Shown here piece by piece: positions 12,431 through 24,540 of a DNA stretch of 64,000 nt (position 1 is its first letter; the number at the start of each line of letters is the position of its first letter). Source of the DNA: Gossypium raimondii (Eukaryota; Streptophyta; Magnoliopsida; Malvales; Malvaceae). The DNA lies in NCBI RefSeq assembly GCF_025698545.1, contig NC_068577.1:2451501-2515500 (forward strand). Reading direction: 5' to 3'. The notes under the pieces were generated by a model. It worked only from the letters and a program-made list of their open reading frames with translations. It was not told the origin of the DNA and made no database searches. The position numbers and the translations under genes were made by a program.

Positions 12431-12944
12431 ATTAGACATAACAGTAAATCTAGACCTCAACGCTTACATTCTTTTGTCAATTTGACACTTATGATTTTTT
12501 GAGCTAAATTTGGTCATTAACATTTCAAAATGATTCAAATCCTTTTTCTTTAACGAAAATATTGACTAAAACATTATTTTTAACGATGTTAGTGTGACAG
12601 TCCGTGTGGCATCCACGTGTACTTCAACCCAACATCACATTATTTGTCTTATATGCCACATTAACAACTAATTTAAAATTTATAAAAATATCCAAAAATT
12701 ATAAAATTATAAAAAAAATTATAAACATCCGCATGAAATACACGTGGATTGTCATGTTTTTGAAAATTTAATGTTTTAGTTGGTATTTTCATTAAATAAT
12801 AATAATTCGACTCTTTTTAAACGTTGATGGAAATGTTTGACTTTTTTTTAAATGTTGAGGTTAAATTTAACTAAAAAATAAGAATCAAATTGACAAAAAT
12901 GTAAACATTAACTGCTAAATTTATCATTATGTCTTATTAAACTT
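12431..12944. mobile_element. Palindromic TIR element, Mutator-like
   Basis: Both ends carry related inverted arms of roughly 100 bp: the left starts AGACATAACAGTAAATC, and the right read inward starts AGACATAATGATAAATT. The arms share TTTTGTCAATTTGA further in. The middle contains a TGTGGCATCCACGTG patch with an inverted partner. There is no open frame, and no clean target duplication was found. Confidence 0.5.
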
Positions 12945-13564
12945 AAGAATTATATACTCAAATTTTGTAATTGGTGGAGTTCATGACTTTACAATGTATA
13001 AACAAAAACTATTTACTTCATTTCCTAAGTCAAATTTTTTCTTTAAATCGGAATATTTCCAATTTTACTTTTAATTTTCTAAGAGAAGATAAGTATAGAA
13101 AGAATAAGCAAAAGATGAGGAAGTTTTTGAGTGGTGGCAAAGTGACAAATGGAGAGGTATTGAGCTGTGCAATCATGGGATGAGACCAAACACCCAACAC
13201 TCCCCATCACATTTTGTCAAACTCAAAGGCCAAGTTGCCAACCCCTTGGCCATTGGCTCCATCCTATTTCCCACCACTATTTGATGTATATTTGGCCCTT
13301 TTCTATGTTCTCTCTATATCTCAAATTCTCAAAAAAAAAAACCTCTTCTTATCCCAAGTTTTGAAGTACCCAATTCTCCGAAATCGACTGATTGGCACTT
13401 TGCTAAAATTTACTCAACTATAATAAATGAGTCCCCACATTCCTTTTAGGGTTGCAATATGCTTGGGAAAACAATTGCTATTATTCACTCCACTATAATG
13501 TGGTTTGACATGTCGAGAATGATGTACATAAATGGACCTACTAAAACTAATAAGAAAAAGGAGT

Positions 13565-13760
13565 GGCTATATCCACAATTTATGTTTTTTTTTAACAATC
13601 TCATTATAAGATTCTTTTTGACACAATTCTTAGAACTACCCATAGCCCCTCCCCAATCTATAAATAAGAGGATAATGTGCTTCAGCGTATTCAAACCCAC
13701 GTCCTCCTGCATTAACAACAATACCCATACCAATCAAGTTAAGATCCACTGATCAACCAC
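13565..13760 (-). mobile_element. tRNA-derived SINE
   Basis: Reverse-strand copy of the 11285 family: box B as ATTCAAACCCACGTCC, box A as CCATACCAATCAAGTTAAG, with the tail portion GATAATGTGC to the left. It lies in AT-rich DNA without genes. Confidence 0.55.
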
Positions 13761-14319
13761 AACAATAATATAATTATATTATGTCTTTATTGCTAAAATT
13801 TGTGAATTTTCCTTATATAATGTCAACATACTTTTCATAATATAATTAATATAAATACATATTCAATGCTTTTTTAAATAATTAATATAAATATGCTTTC
13901 CAATAAAATTGCAATTGATTACATTTCATTTTTATTGAAATTAATGGTTTTAATTTATGATCACATCATATATTATAAAAAAATTGATGTAAAAATATAA
14001 TTATAAGAGAGAGAAAATGAAAAGATTGGTGATGGATTTAAAATTAAGTTAGTTCATATTAATGTATATGATCACTATTTCATATACATATTATCACAAG
14101 ATAATAACATGTGCTATAATAAAATATCTTACTAAGTTAGGTGTTACAAGTCAAGTGACACCAATTCAATTGATAAAAATACGAAAAAGTTAAAGTTGTC
14201 GTTTTAAAAAATATAGAGATAATTAGGCGAATACACAGTTCAAAGTGGCTTTAAATGGCTAATGACTAAGACTCTACACCTGCAGGATTATATTACAGAC
14301 CAAATTACCAAAAAATAAT

Positions 14320-15275
14320 ATTTTACAAAGATTTGAAATCTCCTGATCCTAAGTAAAATAAAAATACATCTGTGGCGAGTTGCCAATAATTTTCTTCTGA
14401 CACTCAGTACTCTTAGACTTCGAAGAATCAGGAGCGATGCTGCATGTTCAGTCTGCTCAGTTGAAGAAGAAACCGTGGAACACCTCTTTCGAGATTGCGA
14501 ATTCACAAAACAGGTCCTACAGGAAGTTGGGTTGGACACCTCGCACATAAACGCAAGTCATACATGGAAACAATGGTCAGCCTCTTTCTTCCAAATGAAT
14601 AATATTAAAATATGTACTACCATGGCAATTACTATTTGGGCAATATGGTACCATAGAAATAGAATTTACTACGAAGGAAAAAAGGAAAGGGTACAAGAGG
14701 TTGTCGATTTTATTAGAGCTATTTACGAGAGTTAGGGCAAGTTAAATCCTCAATAAAAACTAGACTCAGTCCAAGAGAGGTATTTTGGAGACTCCCCAAG
14801 GAAGATCAAGTCAAAGCCAATTTTGACGCAGCGTATTCACAACAAGACATGACAGCAACTGTGGGAGTTGTTATAAGAAATCATGAAGGATTTGTTATGG
14901 GAGCATGTCCTTACCCACTAGGAAGAATAGGGGATCCAACCACTACTGAAGTGAAGGCGTGTCTACATGCCGTCATATTTGGGGAAGAAATGGGCTTTCG
15001 AGATCTGGTTGTCGACGGTGATTCCCTTACAGTCATTAAAAAGCTTAAGTCAGATTCAGTGGATAGATCGGTGATTGGCAACATCATTAGTGAAATCCAA
15101 AGAAAAATACTCAGCTTTGTTACCTTATCTTTTGAGTATACCCCTCGAAAGACAAATGAATAAGCACATGCCCTTGCAACTCGAGAATACAACCTAGATA
15201 ACCCATCCTATTGGATTAAAGAAGTACCAACAAAGATTGAACCCATCATTGCCAACGACCAAAGAAGACTCTAGA
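14320..15275 (+). pseudogene. LINE tail: zf-RVT and RNase H remnant
   Basis: The first part encodes a degenerate zinc-binding region typical of plant L1-like elements (WRVANNFL, then CSVCSVEEETVEHLF, FRDCEF). The second encodes an RNase H-like (RVT_3) domain with FDAAY, TEVKA and VDGDS supplying Asp, Glu and Asp of the active site. A stop and frame change near 14733-14740 separate the two parts, and another stop near 15160 interrupts the last motif (NE-stop-AHALATREY). The reverse transcriptase and endonuclease parts are absent, so this is a 5'-truncated, dead insertion. Related orphan RNase H frames are often annotated as host genes, but nothing here supports that. Confidence 0.75.
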
Positions 15276-15922
15276 ATCGGTAGAAATAGGACATTTTTGT
15301 TCGAGTCCGGGGATGCAACACAAAAACGTCTGTCCTCACCACCCTCTGATGAACTCAGATTTAGGAGAAATCTGGTATGGCGCTTCAATGAGACTCTTTT
15401 GAGGTGATGAAAAGGCACAACCAGTATCCTCCACCACAACAACTATAGATGCAAGAAAGAGGAAATGTGATTCTGATTGACGATAGGATTTAGGCTTTTT
15501 TAAGTTTTCTTAGGTTTTTGCTTTGATTATAGCCTTAAAAGAGGCGTTTTAATTTCTTTTATTTTTTCTTTACTGTTAGGCAAACCTGAGGCACCGCCTC
15601 GGTTATTTATACTCTATTGACAGCTGTTAGACAGTTGGTGCTTTCAGAACTTTGATTAGTGTACCACATATCCTCTTTTTAATGCATTTTGATTTTACTT
15701 CAAAAAAAATTTTAGAGATAATTATATAATTTAAACATGTTATAACTTTTAAACTGACTACATAAAAAATCATTTTCTCAATTAAAACTATTATTTTGTT
15801 ATTTTGTCAAAAACAAACTACTCATATTATTTTTTAAATGTAAATTTTTATATAATATATTATAGTTTTACTCGTGGGACAAATTTTAGTCGTTAGTTAT
15901 GTGTTTTACAAATTTTTTTTTG
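15276..15922. other. Sequence downstream of LINE tail
   Basis: The piece to about 15660 is less AT-rich (GCACCGCCTCGG) and could be the LINE 3' UTR. No gene is seen. Confidence 0.3.
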
Positions 15923-16480
15923 TAGATAAACATGTTCAAGAGTCGGAGTACTACTTATCCAAATTTAAAGGCGCGCTCGAAATATGGGAGGATTTGGACA
16001 AAAGTATAAAGCTGAAAAAATGTGTTTGTGCAAAAAAAAATTATGCTCATTTAAAATATGAGTCGAGCTTGGGCTCCAACATTTAAGGTCCAAGCCTAGC
16101 CCGTTTTCTACTTTGTAATATATTATTTTATTATATTTTGATGTAGTATGTAATTTATATAAAATAAAAGAAAATATATAATATTATAATGTAAACATTA
16201 AAAGATATGTTAAGTTATCAATGTTTAAAATTTAATAAAAGAAATTCACTGAAATAATAATAAAAGAACAAATATTAAATTAATAAATAATATATTTCTT
16301 AAAAAGAATTAAAACATAATATGAGTGAGACTAAAACAAGCTTAGGTTAGTCATTTTCAAATATGGGTGGGCTTGGCAAAACTTGAGGCCCTTATTTCAA
16401 ACCGAACTAGGCTTGGGCGAACACAAAGTGCACTAATATTACTACATAGGTTCAACTCGACCCGGTTTATAAACACCTAT
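15923..16480. mobile_element. hAT-like small element, degenerate
   Basis: The ends resemble the family best seen at 63391-63938: the left end is TAGATAAACATGTTCAAG, and the right end contains CGACCCGGTTTATAAACACCTA. The interior repeats the AGGCTTGGGC-type sub-terminal motifs. No convincing 8-bp duplication remains. Confidence 0.4.
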
Positions 16481-17163
16481 TTGGAGGTTAGGGTTTAGTT
16501 AGCTCATATATAAATATTTATGCAATCACTTGTTTTTACATAGCAAGCAAACATATGAAATAACTTTAAATTTTAAAAATAATAACTACAAATATTTAAA
16601 ATTTTATTTTAAATAACATTTATACCTTATTATAATAACTACAAATATATATTAAAATTGAATAAAGTAGTTTTTTGTGATTTTCATCGAACTTGTACTT
16701 AGTTAACACAGTCATAGCTAGTTATTCAAATAAGCTAGTATATATGTATGAATATGATCATTAATTTATAGTCGTCAAAATCGACTATATTATAGTTTGA
16801 ATAAAATTGGTGATCCAATCGATTCATCGATACCATACAATTAGTAAAAATCGGTTGAACTGCTAAAAAACAAATCAATTAAAATCAATTGAAATAGGTT
16901 AAAACTAGTTTAAACATTTAATTTTATTATTATAATTGATAAATGAATGTTTATATTTTTATCATTATTTATTTGTCTTTACTATTTTTTTCCTATTTTC
17001 CTTGATTTTTGTAATTTTTTATGAATTTTCTTTTAATTATGATTTTTTCTTTATGAACCCAAGTTTCAATTTTTTTAATTATGAATTTCATCTCTTTATT
17101 TTACGAAAATTCAAAAGTTAATATTTACTTTAATTTGTTAGATATGTTTTCTCATAAAATAAT

Positions 17164-17587
17164 GGGTAAACTACAAAAATAGTCACTTTTGTTTGCCTAA
17201 GATTACATTTTAGTCACTTATGTTCGAAATGTTATGTTTTAGTCACTTATGTTATCATTTTGTTACGAAGTAGTCACTCTACTGTTAACCTCCGTTACCT
17301 CCCTAACAGCAGTCCTACGTGGCAGTTCAAATGGGTTTTAAATGTCAACTTGATGTCCAGTTGCTGTGATGAAAATATGTTTTTAATTAAATAAATTTAA
17401 TTTGGACTGCCACGTAGGACATCCAAGTTGGCATTTAAAACCCGTTTAGATTGCCATGTAGGACCAGCGTTAGGGAAGTGATCAGTTTAACGGTAGCGTA
17501 ACATTACACCCAAACATAACATTTCGAATATAAGTAACTAAAATGCAATCTGAAGCAAATAAAAATGACTGTTTTTATAGTTTACCC
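17164..17587. mobile_element. 424-bp Mutator-like MITE, perfect 9-bp TSD
   Basis: TAAAATAAT occurs at 17155-17163 and 17588-17596, immediately outside the inverted ends GGGTAAACTACAAAAATAG and its mirror. The arms run about 150 bp inward and share AGTCACTTATGTTCGAAATG and the GTCCTACGTGGCAG block. No coding capacity, so it depends on an autonomous relative. The clean target duplication suggests a fairly recent insertion. Confidence 0.85.
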
Positions 17588-17596
17588 TAAAATAAT

Positions 17597-19188
17597 TAAT
17601 ATAAAATTACATCCAAAAGTCCAAAGAACAGCATGAGATCCATCCATCATTCAAAATTATATTTAGATTTAAAAATGGAAGATACTATAATCATAAGTTG
17701 ATGTAAATCTATACCTAACACACATTTGAGTTTTAATTTAATTTGATTTATTAAAAGGGATTAGGGTTTACTAATAAAAGAATAAAAGTAGGTTGAGAAC
17801 CAAAATGCTATATTACAATCACATGAAGGCAAAAAACAGTTGATGGGACCATTTGCTTAACCCCCACACTTTATTAATGTCATGTCTCAATGGGACATAA
17901 CCTCAAAACTTGCACTGAAAGAAAACCAAATGTTCATATTCTAAATTTCAATTTTTCAATGTATATAAAATGATGGGATCCAAGGACAGACACATTGAAA
18001 AATCCCAACAAGATTAATTAAGATAAGATATGTTTCAAAATAATAATTAATGGAGACGAAGATGTCGATTGAGTCTTAGTTCAGTTGACATCAAAATTAT
18101 TTTCAGTACAAGAGATATAGGTTCGAGTATGTTCTATGGATAATTCTAAGCATTATATCAAAAAAAAATAAAGAGTAAGAATCGTAATACTATACTCATA
18201 TGAAAGGAAGTAAATCAAAATAAATAATAATAATGTACTAGTTTTTTACGTATTAATTAAAATATTTTAATACCATAAATGGTTCTTCCGGTAGTTTAAA
18301 TATATGATATTAAAATGATTTAAATAATTAAATATAAATTTGTATGTTAATAAAGAAGAATTCAAAAGTAATATTATAAGATGAAGTAGGTAAAAAAGTA
18401 TAAATATTTTATTTTTTAAAATTGTAAAATATTAAAATGAAATAAAGGTACAACAAATTCTTTTCTTTTTACCAAAGAATATACCATTATTTTATTCTTA
18501 GTTAAAATGTGGTAAATAATATACTTACTTGTTTGAAAAAAACAAATTTATTTATTAATTAATTTTAATTATAAAAATAAAAATCACTTTAAATTTAATT
18601 AAAAAAATATTTTAAACTAAAACTTTGCTTATATATTCTCGTATATTCTTTTATGATTAGTGAGTGTAGGGCAGACAAACATTCCATCGGTCCACATCAG
18701 CTTAAAGCAGAGGCATTTCCTTTTTATGTAATTGTATTTTCTTCTCCTTTAGGACGTTTGAGGAGGCAAGGAGCTGAATCTATTGTCCCCATGTTTATGA
18801 CTAAAATGCCCATGCCTGTTCTCCTGATTTTATACCCTCGTTATGAAATAACAAAGGTTTAATTGAGTTGGTGTCACTTATCAATCGATTTTTAATTTAA
18901 TTAAAAAAATTATCAAACACTCGTCATTTGAGGATTTTTTTTAGATCTTTTTATATTTTTATATAAAATCTAAAAATGTATACACATAATGAGATTTGAA
19001 TTAAATGTACCATGATTTTTGATATTTTAAACAAAGTCTCGTTTATTTTTTAATTTTTTATAAATATATTTGTTACATATTTTTTTCACCCTGTATTATA
19101 ATTTAATGGTTCATAAAATTTCTTAGGGATTATACCTAAATCATTTTTATTAAAAAGTGAATTTTGAATTAAAAAAAGGAGAAGATTA
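17597..19188. other. AT-rich intergenic DNA with a SINE remnant
   Basis: At about 18070-18165 there is a weak SINE-like copy (TTAGTTCAGTTGACATC, then AGGTTCGAGTATG, then an A-rich end). Nothing else is recognisable. Short open frames at 18653-18862 have no supporting features. Confidence 0.35.
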
Positions 19189-19196
19189 GGCACATG

Positions 19197-19767
19197 TAGA
19201 CTTGATCATGGGTCGGGTCACCCAGCTTGGTTCGAGGACCCACCTGAAAGTTGAGAGGTTTTGGGCAAAAAAATAAGGTCCGTTTAGAAAATGGGTTGAG
19301 CCTTGGATGAGCTTTTTTTGGCTAGGGCTCGGCCCAAATTTGCAAAAAAAAAAAGTGTTGTTTTGCCACTGTTTTGCTGTCATCTCACTATTATATTGCT
19401 ACTATTTTATTATTATTATTTAGATATTGTATAACTCTTATTTTTTTTGTTAATTTTGTTACTATTTTAGAGGCATTTACTTGTTAAGTTGCATTTATTT
19501 TAGTGTTATTTTAGTATAAAGACTTTTTAAATTTATTTTCAATTCGTTGGGAAACATTTATTTTAATATTTTTAGTGTATTTGATGTATTATATATTTTA
19601 AATTTATTTTTATATAAAAAAATAATACGGATAGGTCGGGCCGGGTCAGGCCAAGCTCAAGTTTTAACTTTTTTAATCCGAGTTGGGCTTGGACAAAATT
19701 TTAGGCCGAGCTTGAGCCTATAAAATAGGTTGAAATTTTGTTACGGCCCGATCCATGATCACCTCTA
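19197..19767. mobile_element. hAT-like element with decayed 8-bp TSD
   Basis: The ends are TAGACTTGATCATGGGTC and, read inward from the right, TAGAGGTGATCATGGATC. The flanks GGCACATG (19189-19196) and GGTATATG (19768-19775) differ only by two C/T transitions, consistent with an aged 8-bp duplication. The inside is GGGTCGGG-rich near the ends and AT-rich in the middle, without a transposase. Confidence 0.6.
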
Positions 19768-19775
19768 GGTATATG

Positions 19776-21115
19776 GTAAACATTCCCAAAAATAGTAAGG
19801 AGGAAGGGATGTGAGGAGTTAGAGGTAGGGCTGAGCAAAAAAACGATATGAATTAATATGAAAAAGATCTTAAAATTTTGTTAAATAATATACAAAAGCT
19901 ATAAAATAAAATTCATTTTATCAAAAAAATTTAAAAATTTAATATGAAAAAACAAAAATCAAATCGAATTATAATAAACAATTTTAAAAATTTAAATTTG
20001 ACAGAACCGTACCGGTATCGAGTTAGAGGATGAAATAATTGAGATCTTCATTACATTGTGGAAAAGTGGCAATTGTAAGCTCACGCGCATGGAATCCAAC
20101 GTAGGCAAGAAATTTAACATTGGACTTTGGGTGATGGATGGAACCCATGCTGTTCTTGGAAAACGTTTAAGAGATATTATGTTTTTTTTTCGACCGAAAG
20201 CCGAGTGGGAGGCTGTATTTAACGGTGGGATTGAAAGTGATGATTGGGAATTGACCCCCGCCCCCTCCGCCCATGATTAACGGCGTTGACGTCCGGGGTG
20301 TAAATCACAATCGGCCCTAACCCATTGCATTGCATTGCATGCATGCCTGCCCTTAAATTGCGCTCTAACTTGGTTCTGTCTTCCTCCCGTTTCTGGGAAA
20401 TAGAAATTTCAAATGGTTAATAGATTTATTATTGTCTGCCAAAAAGTGCAACGGCTAGTTGATGCTGACGTGGAAGAAGACAAGATGTCACGTCTGCTCA
20501 GACAACCTCTGACCCATGGGGCTCCGCTTCCTGTACCAAACTATTGAAGCAATTTAAGAATATAATTTTATGCATGAAGTTTTTATTTCACTCGCTTTTT
20601 ACGTCTAATCATCTAAAACGAAACTGGTGTTGTATGCTAAATGCACCCCCAAAAGGATGTTGATGGCGGCGTACTGATGGCACGGTTAGCGTTGTATCAG
20701 GGGATGTTGTTGTTGGGGAAGTGATTAGAAATCATCTGGACAAGAGGATATTCTTGAGTATAATAGGCTGTTGGGACCTTGTTTGATATATAATGTTGAG
20801 TTTTTGGGTATTTTGGATGAATTGATTCTTCTTTAGAATAGATGATGTAATAAAGTGTTGATTCGAATAGATAATATAAATGTTCTTCAAGCCATTTAGG
20901 AAATAGTCTCAACGATATCTTATTCAACACTTATCAAACATATTCAACAGTTTCGGTTGGAAATAGGCCAATGCGAAACAGAGCAGGTCCCTAAAGAAGA
21001 GAACATAGAAGCGGTTTGCATCGCTAAGATAGCTTTTGACAAAACTAAGTGCACCCCCAAAAGGATGTTAATGGTGGTGATTGAAGGATCTTGAAATCTA
21101 TTCTGATTTAAGGCT
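19776..21115. other. Intergenic DNA, partly GC-richer
   Basis: A 74-residue frame at 20056-20280 (+) has no recognised family. The stretch 20260-20560 is unusually GC-rich for this interval, with TGACGTGG and GTCACGT motifs that resemble bZIP sites. Near-identical 30-bp words (GCACCCCCAAAAGGATGTT) occur at about 20640 and 21052, about 410 bp apart in direct orientation. The whole could be the relic of a gene and its promoter, but I cannot identify it. Confidence 0.3.
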
Positions 21116-21124
21116 TTGGCATTA

Positions 21125-22136
21125 GGCTGAATTATCCAAAAATGTTTATTTTTAATTATAATTATCGGATTAGGTCGATTTTTGTAAATTTTATCGGATT
21201 GGGTCGATTTTGAAAAAAACGCGTCCAGCTGGACATGTCTTTAAGTAGATATGAAAGAAAAACACTTCCAATTAGATAAGTTTTCAGCTTTGGCCAAATG
21301 GATAAATGCTAGTGTTTTTATTCTTGAGTCCCGAGTTTGATTCTTCTTCTACTGACATTTGTATTTTTTATTTCACGTTGCTTCAAGCTTTTTAAATCTT
21401 TAATTAATTTTTTTAACATATTAGTTCTTTGGTTAGATGGTTAAATAGTTACAATTACATCCTTGAGTCTCAAGTTTAATTCATCTCCGACTCATATTTG
21501 TATTTTCTATTTCATGTTACTTCAAGCATTTTAAAATTTTAATTAATATTTTTAACATTTTAATTCTTTCGTTAGATAGTTAGATAGTCGTAAGTACATT
21601 CTTGAGTCTCGAGTCCGATTCCTCTACTACTCACATTTGTATTTTTTATTTCATGTTGCTTCAAGTTTTTCTAATTAATATTTCTAACATATTAGCTTTT
21701 TTCGTTAGATGGTTAGATAATTGCTATTACATCCTTGAGTATGAGATTCCATTATTTTTATGAACATATTAATGTATTTTCTATTTTAACTTTTAACTTT
21801 TTATTTATAAAATGAAATAATTATTGCAAATATCATTAATTGAAAGAAAATTAATAATATGCTTATAAAAATAATTAAAAAATCATCAAAACATTAATTA
21901 AAAAAAACTTGAAACAATATGAAATAAATAAAAATAAAAATGCAAGTAAGAAATGAATCAAACCTGGAACTCAAGGCTAAAAGCACTAACATTTAATCAT
22001 CTAGCCAAAATTGAAAGTGTATCTAGTTGGAAGCGTTTTCCTATCATATCTACTGAAAACGCGTCCAAAATCGACCTAATCCGATAAATTTTATAAAACC
22101 GGCCTAAGTCAATCAGCATTTTTGGGTAACTAACCC
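21125..22136. mobile_element. 1012-bp Mutator-like element with internal tandem repeats
   Basis: TTGGCATTA occurs at 21116-21124 and 22137-22145, a perfect 9-bp target duplication. The inverted arms share CCAAAAATG, ATCGGATTAGGTCGATTTT, ACGCGTCCA and a long inner portion of about 250 bp. Between them lie three and a part head-to-tail copies of a roughly 139-bp repeat starting near 21321, 21460, 21599 and 21732, each with CTTGAGTCTCGAGT. No open reading frame is seen, so it is non-autonomous. Confidence 0.85.
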
Positions 22137-22145
22137 TTGGCATTA

Positions 22146-23206
22146 GGCCTAATTTGTTTTTTCCCTATTGACAGATGATTTTGGGTATCGGTTGAACATA
22201 ACCTATAGGATGCAAAGATGATGTATTGTTGTTTGGTTTGTTTACTTGACATTCTCTGCTTCATTCATTTCATCTTGATTTGTGATTTTCTGCATTGTTC
22301 CTATCCTCCTCATGAGTACATCATCATTTTTTTTTCCAATGTCTTCAATGAATCTACTCTTTCAACCAAAATAGAATTTAAGAACGAAGTTAGAAATTTA
22401 TTTTTGGGGCAAAAATTAAATTATAAAAAGATTAAACCGAAATTTTTCATCTTTGGGGGCCTTCCCCTTGGCGCCGTCCTTGTGAATTACCATTTAATTT
22501 ATTATTATTTTGATATAATGTTAGGGGTGAGGATAGAGGTAACAAGGTTCGAATCCAATGTCAAATGGATATTTGACAAGAGATTTAACTACCATTTCAT
22601 ATAAGTCAAAACATCATTTGATTTATTGTATATATATCAATTTCTTAACCAAAAAAAAAAATCTAGATTAAATTTAAGGGTTTGGTTGAGATTAAATGGG
22701 TAGGAATGATGTTGATTCCTAAAACCCACCCAAATCCAATCAAACTCCACCATTGAGATGGATTATGTGTTTTAATTTTTGTAGTTACAAAAAATCATAT
22801 TAACCATCATTTTACTTTATATATTTTTTATTTCTTAAAGTATTTATCGGAGCGAATCTTATAATTAGGGTAGATAGTAACATTTTGCCTTATCCTTTAT
22901 AATGAATCCAATAAACCAAATAGGATTTGCACTCAACCCCACCATACAAACCTTTGCATTTTATCATCACTGAATTATCAAGAAATTGTCAACGACATCT
23001 TAATTGTGTTGACACAAAATTCAATCATCTTGAATGATTAATGGCTAGTTTACTAACGAGGTTGAAAAATATAGTAAAAAAGAGTTTTTAAAAAATTTGA
23101 TAATATTTTTTATTATTGTTAAAAAGTTAACTTAAACACGAAAAAATTGATTTAACATTAATTAAATGTGAGGAAAAATAACAAACATCACAAATTCGAA
23201 AAAGCT
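22146..23206. other. Intergenic DNA with small repeat remnants
   Basis: At about 22385-22485 there is a piece of the 10705 TIR family (TTTGGGGGCCTTCCCC). At about 22530-22620 there is a tRNA-like AAGGTTCGAATCC patch that may be a SINE fragment. A chance frame at 22218-22604 crosses both and is not credible as a gene. Confidence 0.35.
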
Positions 23207-23216
23207 TAAAATTGTG

Positions 23217-24004
23217 CTTTTTTTATAAAAATAATATAAAAATTAATTAATTACGAAAATAGGTTGGGGATAAAATATTTACGAAAGTGAGCTGTTTGTT
23301 ATCGTATCCACTAGTGTCGCCCGACACATCGGTAACACCACTCCCCTTTTTCAATCAATCATCACCCAATCATTAGGCTTTTAAAAAATATTTTTTTTTG
23401 TTACCACTATATCAAGCGACATCCGTAGGTATTTTAAAAGATACCTATAAAAGTATAAGTATACACCGTTGGAGAAAAAAACAACAAAAAAAAAGTTATA
23501 TTTTTTATGGGTGCCACCGGACTGTCAGTCTATTGGCTGCTGAGAGCTCTCTTATTTTTGCTTTTAGGCTTTGAGAAGTTGTTTTACATTATGGATTTTA
23601 CTTATGGTCATTCCTCTTGCAGGTGAGGACTTTGACTAGAGAGTTACGAACTACTTCATTAAAATAATTAAGAAAAAACATGGAAAGGACATTAGCAAGG
23701 ATAACATGGCTCTTGGGATGCTTAGGAGGGAAGTTGAGCGTGTCAAGAGATTTCTTTTTCATTTTTTCTCCTACTATATACTCGTATTTTTATAAGTATT
23801 CTAAAAAAATACATAGGGTGTTGCCTGATACCATGACGATACTAAAAAATTATTCTTTTAAAAGTCTAATGATTACGTGATGTCGTCGATGTGTCAGGCG
23901 ACACCGATATTTACTATAACAAACGACCCATTCTTGTAATTAAATTTTCTTTAATCTTATTTTTATAATTAATTAATTTTTATATTATTTTTATTGAAGG
24001 GACC
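23217..24004. mobile_element. Pack-MULE-like element carrying a BiP/HSP70 exon
   Basis: TAAAATTGTG flanks both ends (23207-23216 and 24005-24014), a 9-10 bp target duplication as made by Mutator-like elements. Long imperfect inverted arms run inward from each end for over 200 bp, sharing TATAAAAATTAATTAATTA, GTTTGTTAT, the GTGTCGCCTGACACATCG block and AATCATTAGRCTTTTAAAA. The unpaired middle (about 23530-23750) is not repeat-like. It contains an intron end (CCTCTTGCAG) followed by a host chaperone exon, described separately. It encodes no transposase. The combination of long TIRs, target duplication and captured host sequence defines a Pack-MULE. Confidence 0.75.
23622..23749 (+). pseudogene. 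BiP: Captured BiP (ER HSP70) exon fragment
   Basis: The frame reads GEDFD, one stop, then [19 protein letters not shown] and [14 protein letters not shown]. This matches the BiP stretch usually written [41 protein letters not shown], in the ATPase domain of luminal-binding protein. The HGKDISKDN signature separates BiP from cytosolic HSP70s, which have HKKDISGN there. A splice acceptor directly before GEDFD shows that genomic DNA, not mRNA, was captured. Only about 42 codons are present, with a stop after the fifth, so no protein is expected. Confidence 0.85.
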
Positions 24005-24179
24005 TAAAATTGTGATTACCAATCAGATTGAATTTAGTGCAACAAAATCAGCTTAGCACTTGATTAGCATAATCGTGAGTGGCGTTAGTTAAAAAACGGT
24101 CCAGTTCCAGCTGTACAGTAAATGCATTCACGTTTTCTTATTGCCACAAATAAAATATTGCAAAAAAAACACAAAATTT

Positions 24180-24540
24180 TGACCGTTGATATGATTGGAA
24201 ATACGCGTCGATGCGCCGAATTTTAAGCCGTTTCACTATAGCCACGTGGCACGCCGGATTATGGAAATACGCTAGGGCCCCACGCGATTCTCGTAGGAGG
24301 CAGCGGCCACCTTTCACGCTTTTGGCTTTCTTTTTCTTTTTTTCGGTTTCCATAATTACCCTCTCTTGGTCTTCAGAATTTGTGAATACGCCATTCGAAG
24401 GTCCTCGTTTAGGGCAAATCAGTATATACGTAGAGTATTGAAGGGTAATTTAGGAATCACGTGACACGCGGCGCTTCACTGCCGTGGGCTGTGGGCGGTT
24501 TCAAAAGCAAAGGAAGGAAGCGTTCCGTGTTGAAAATCAG
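24180..24540. promoter_or_regulatory. GC-rich island with G-boxes, no gene attached
   Basis: Sharply less AT-rich than the flanks, with GCCACGTGGC at about 24241, TCACGTGACACGCGGCGC at about 24457, several ACGCG words and pyrimidine runs. CACGTG is the bZIP/bHLH G-box core. The island looks like a plant promoter, but no coding exon follows on either strand within several kilobases. It may be a relic promoter or a distal element of a neighbour, or it may serve a non-coding transcript. Confidence 0.3.

Noticed and set aside
13459-13752. 97-residue frame on the plus strand
   Set aside because: Its second half is the reverse complement of a SINE; no gene signals.
22218-22604. 128-residue frame
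   Set aside because: It runs through a TIR-element remnant and a tRNA-like patch, has no recognisable domain and is very rich in Phe, Tyr and Ile, as expected from AT-rich DNA.
23680-23880. 66-residue frame starting with ATGGAAAGG
   Set aside because: It is a shifted frame through the captured BiP exon and the right arm of the Pack-MULE-like element.
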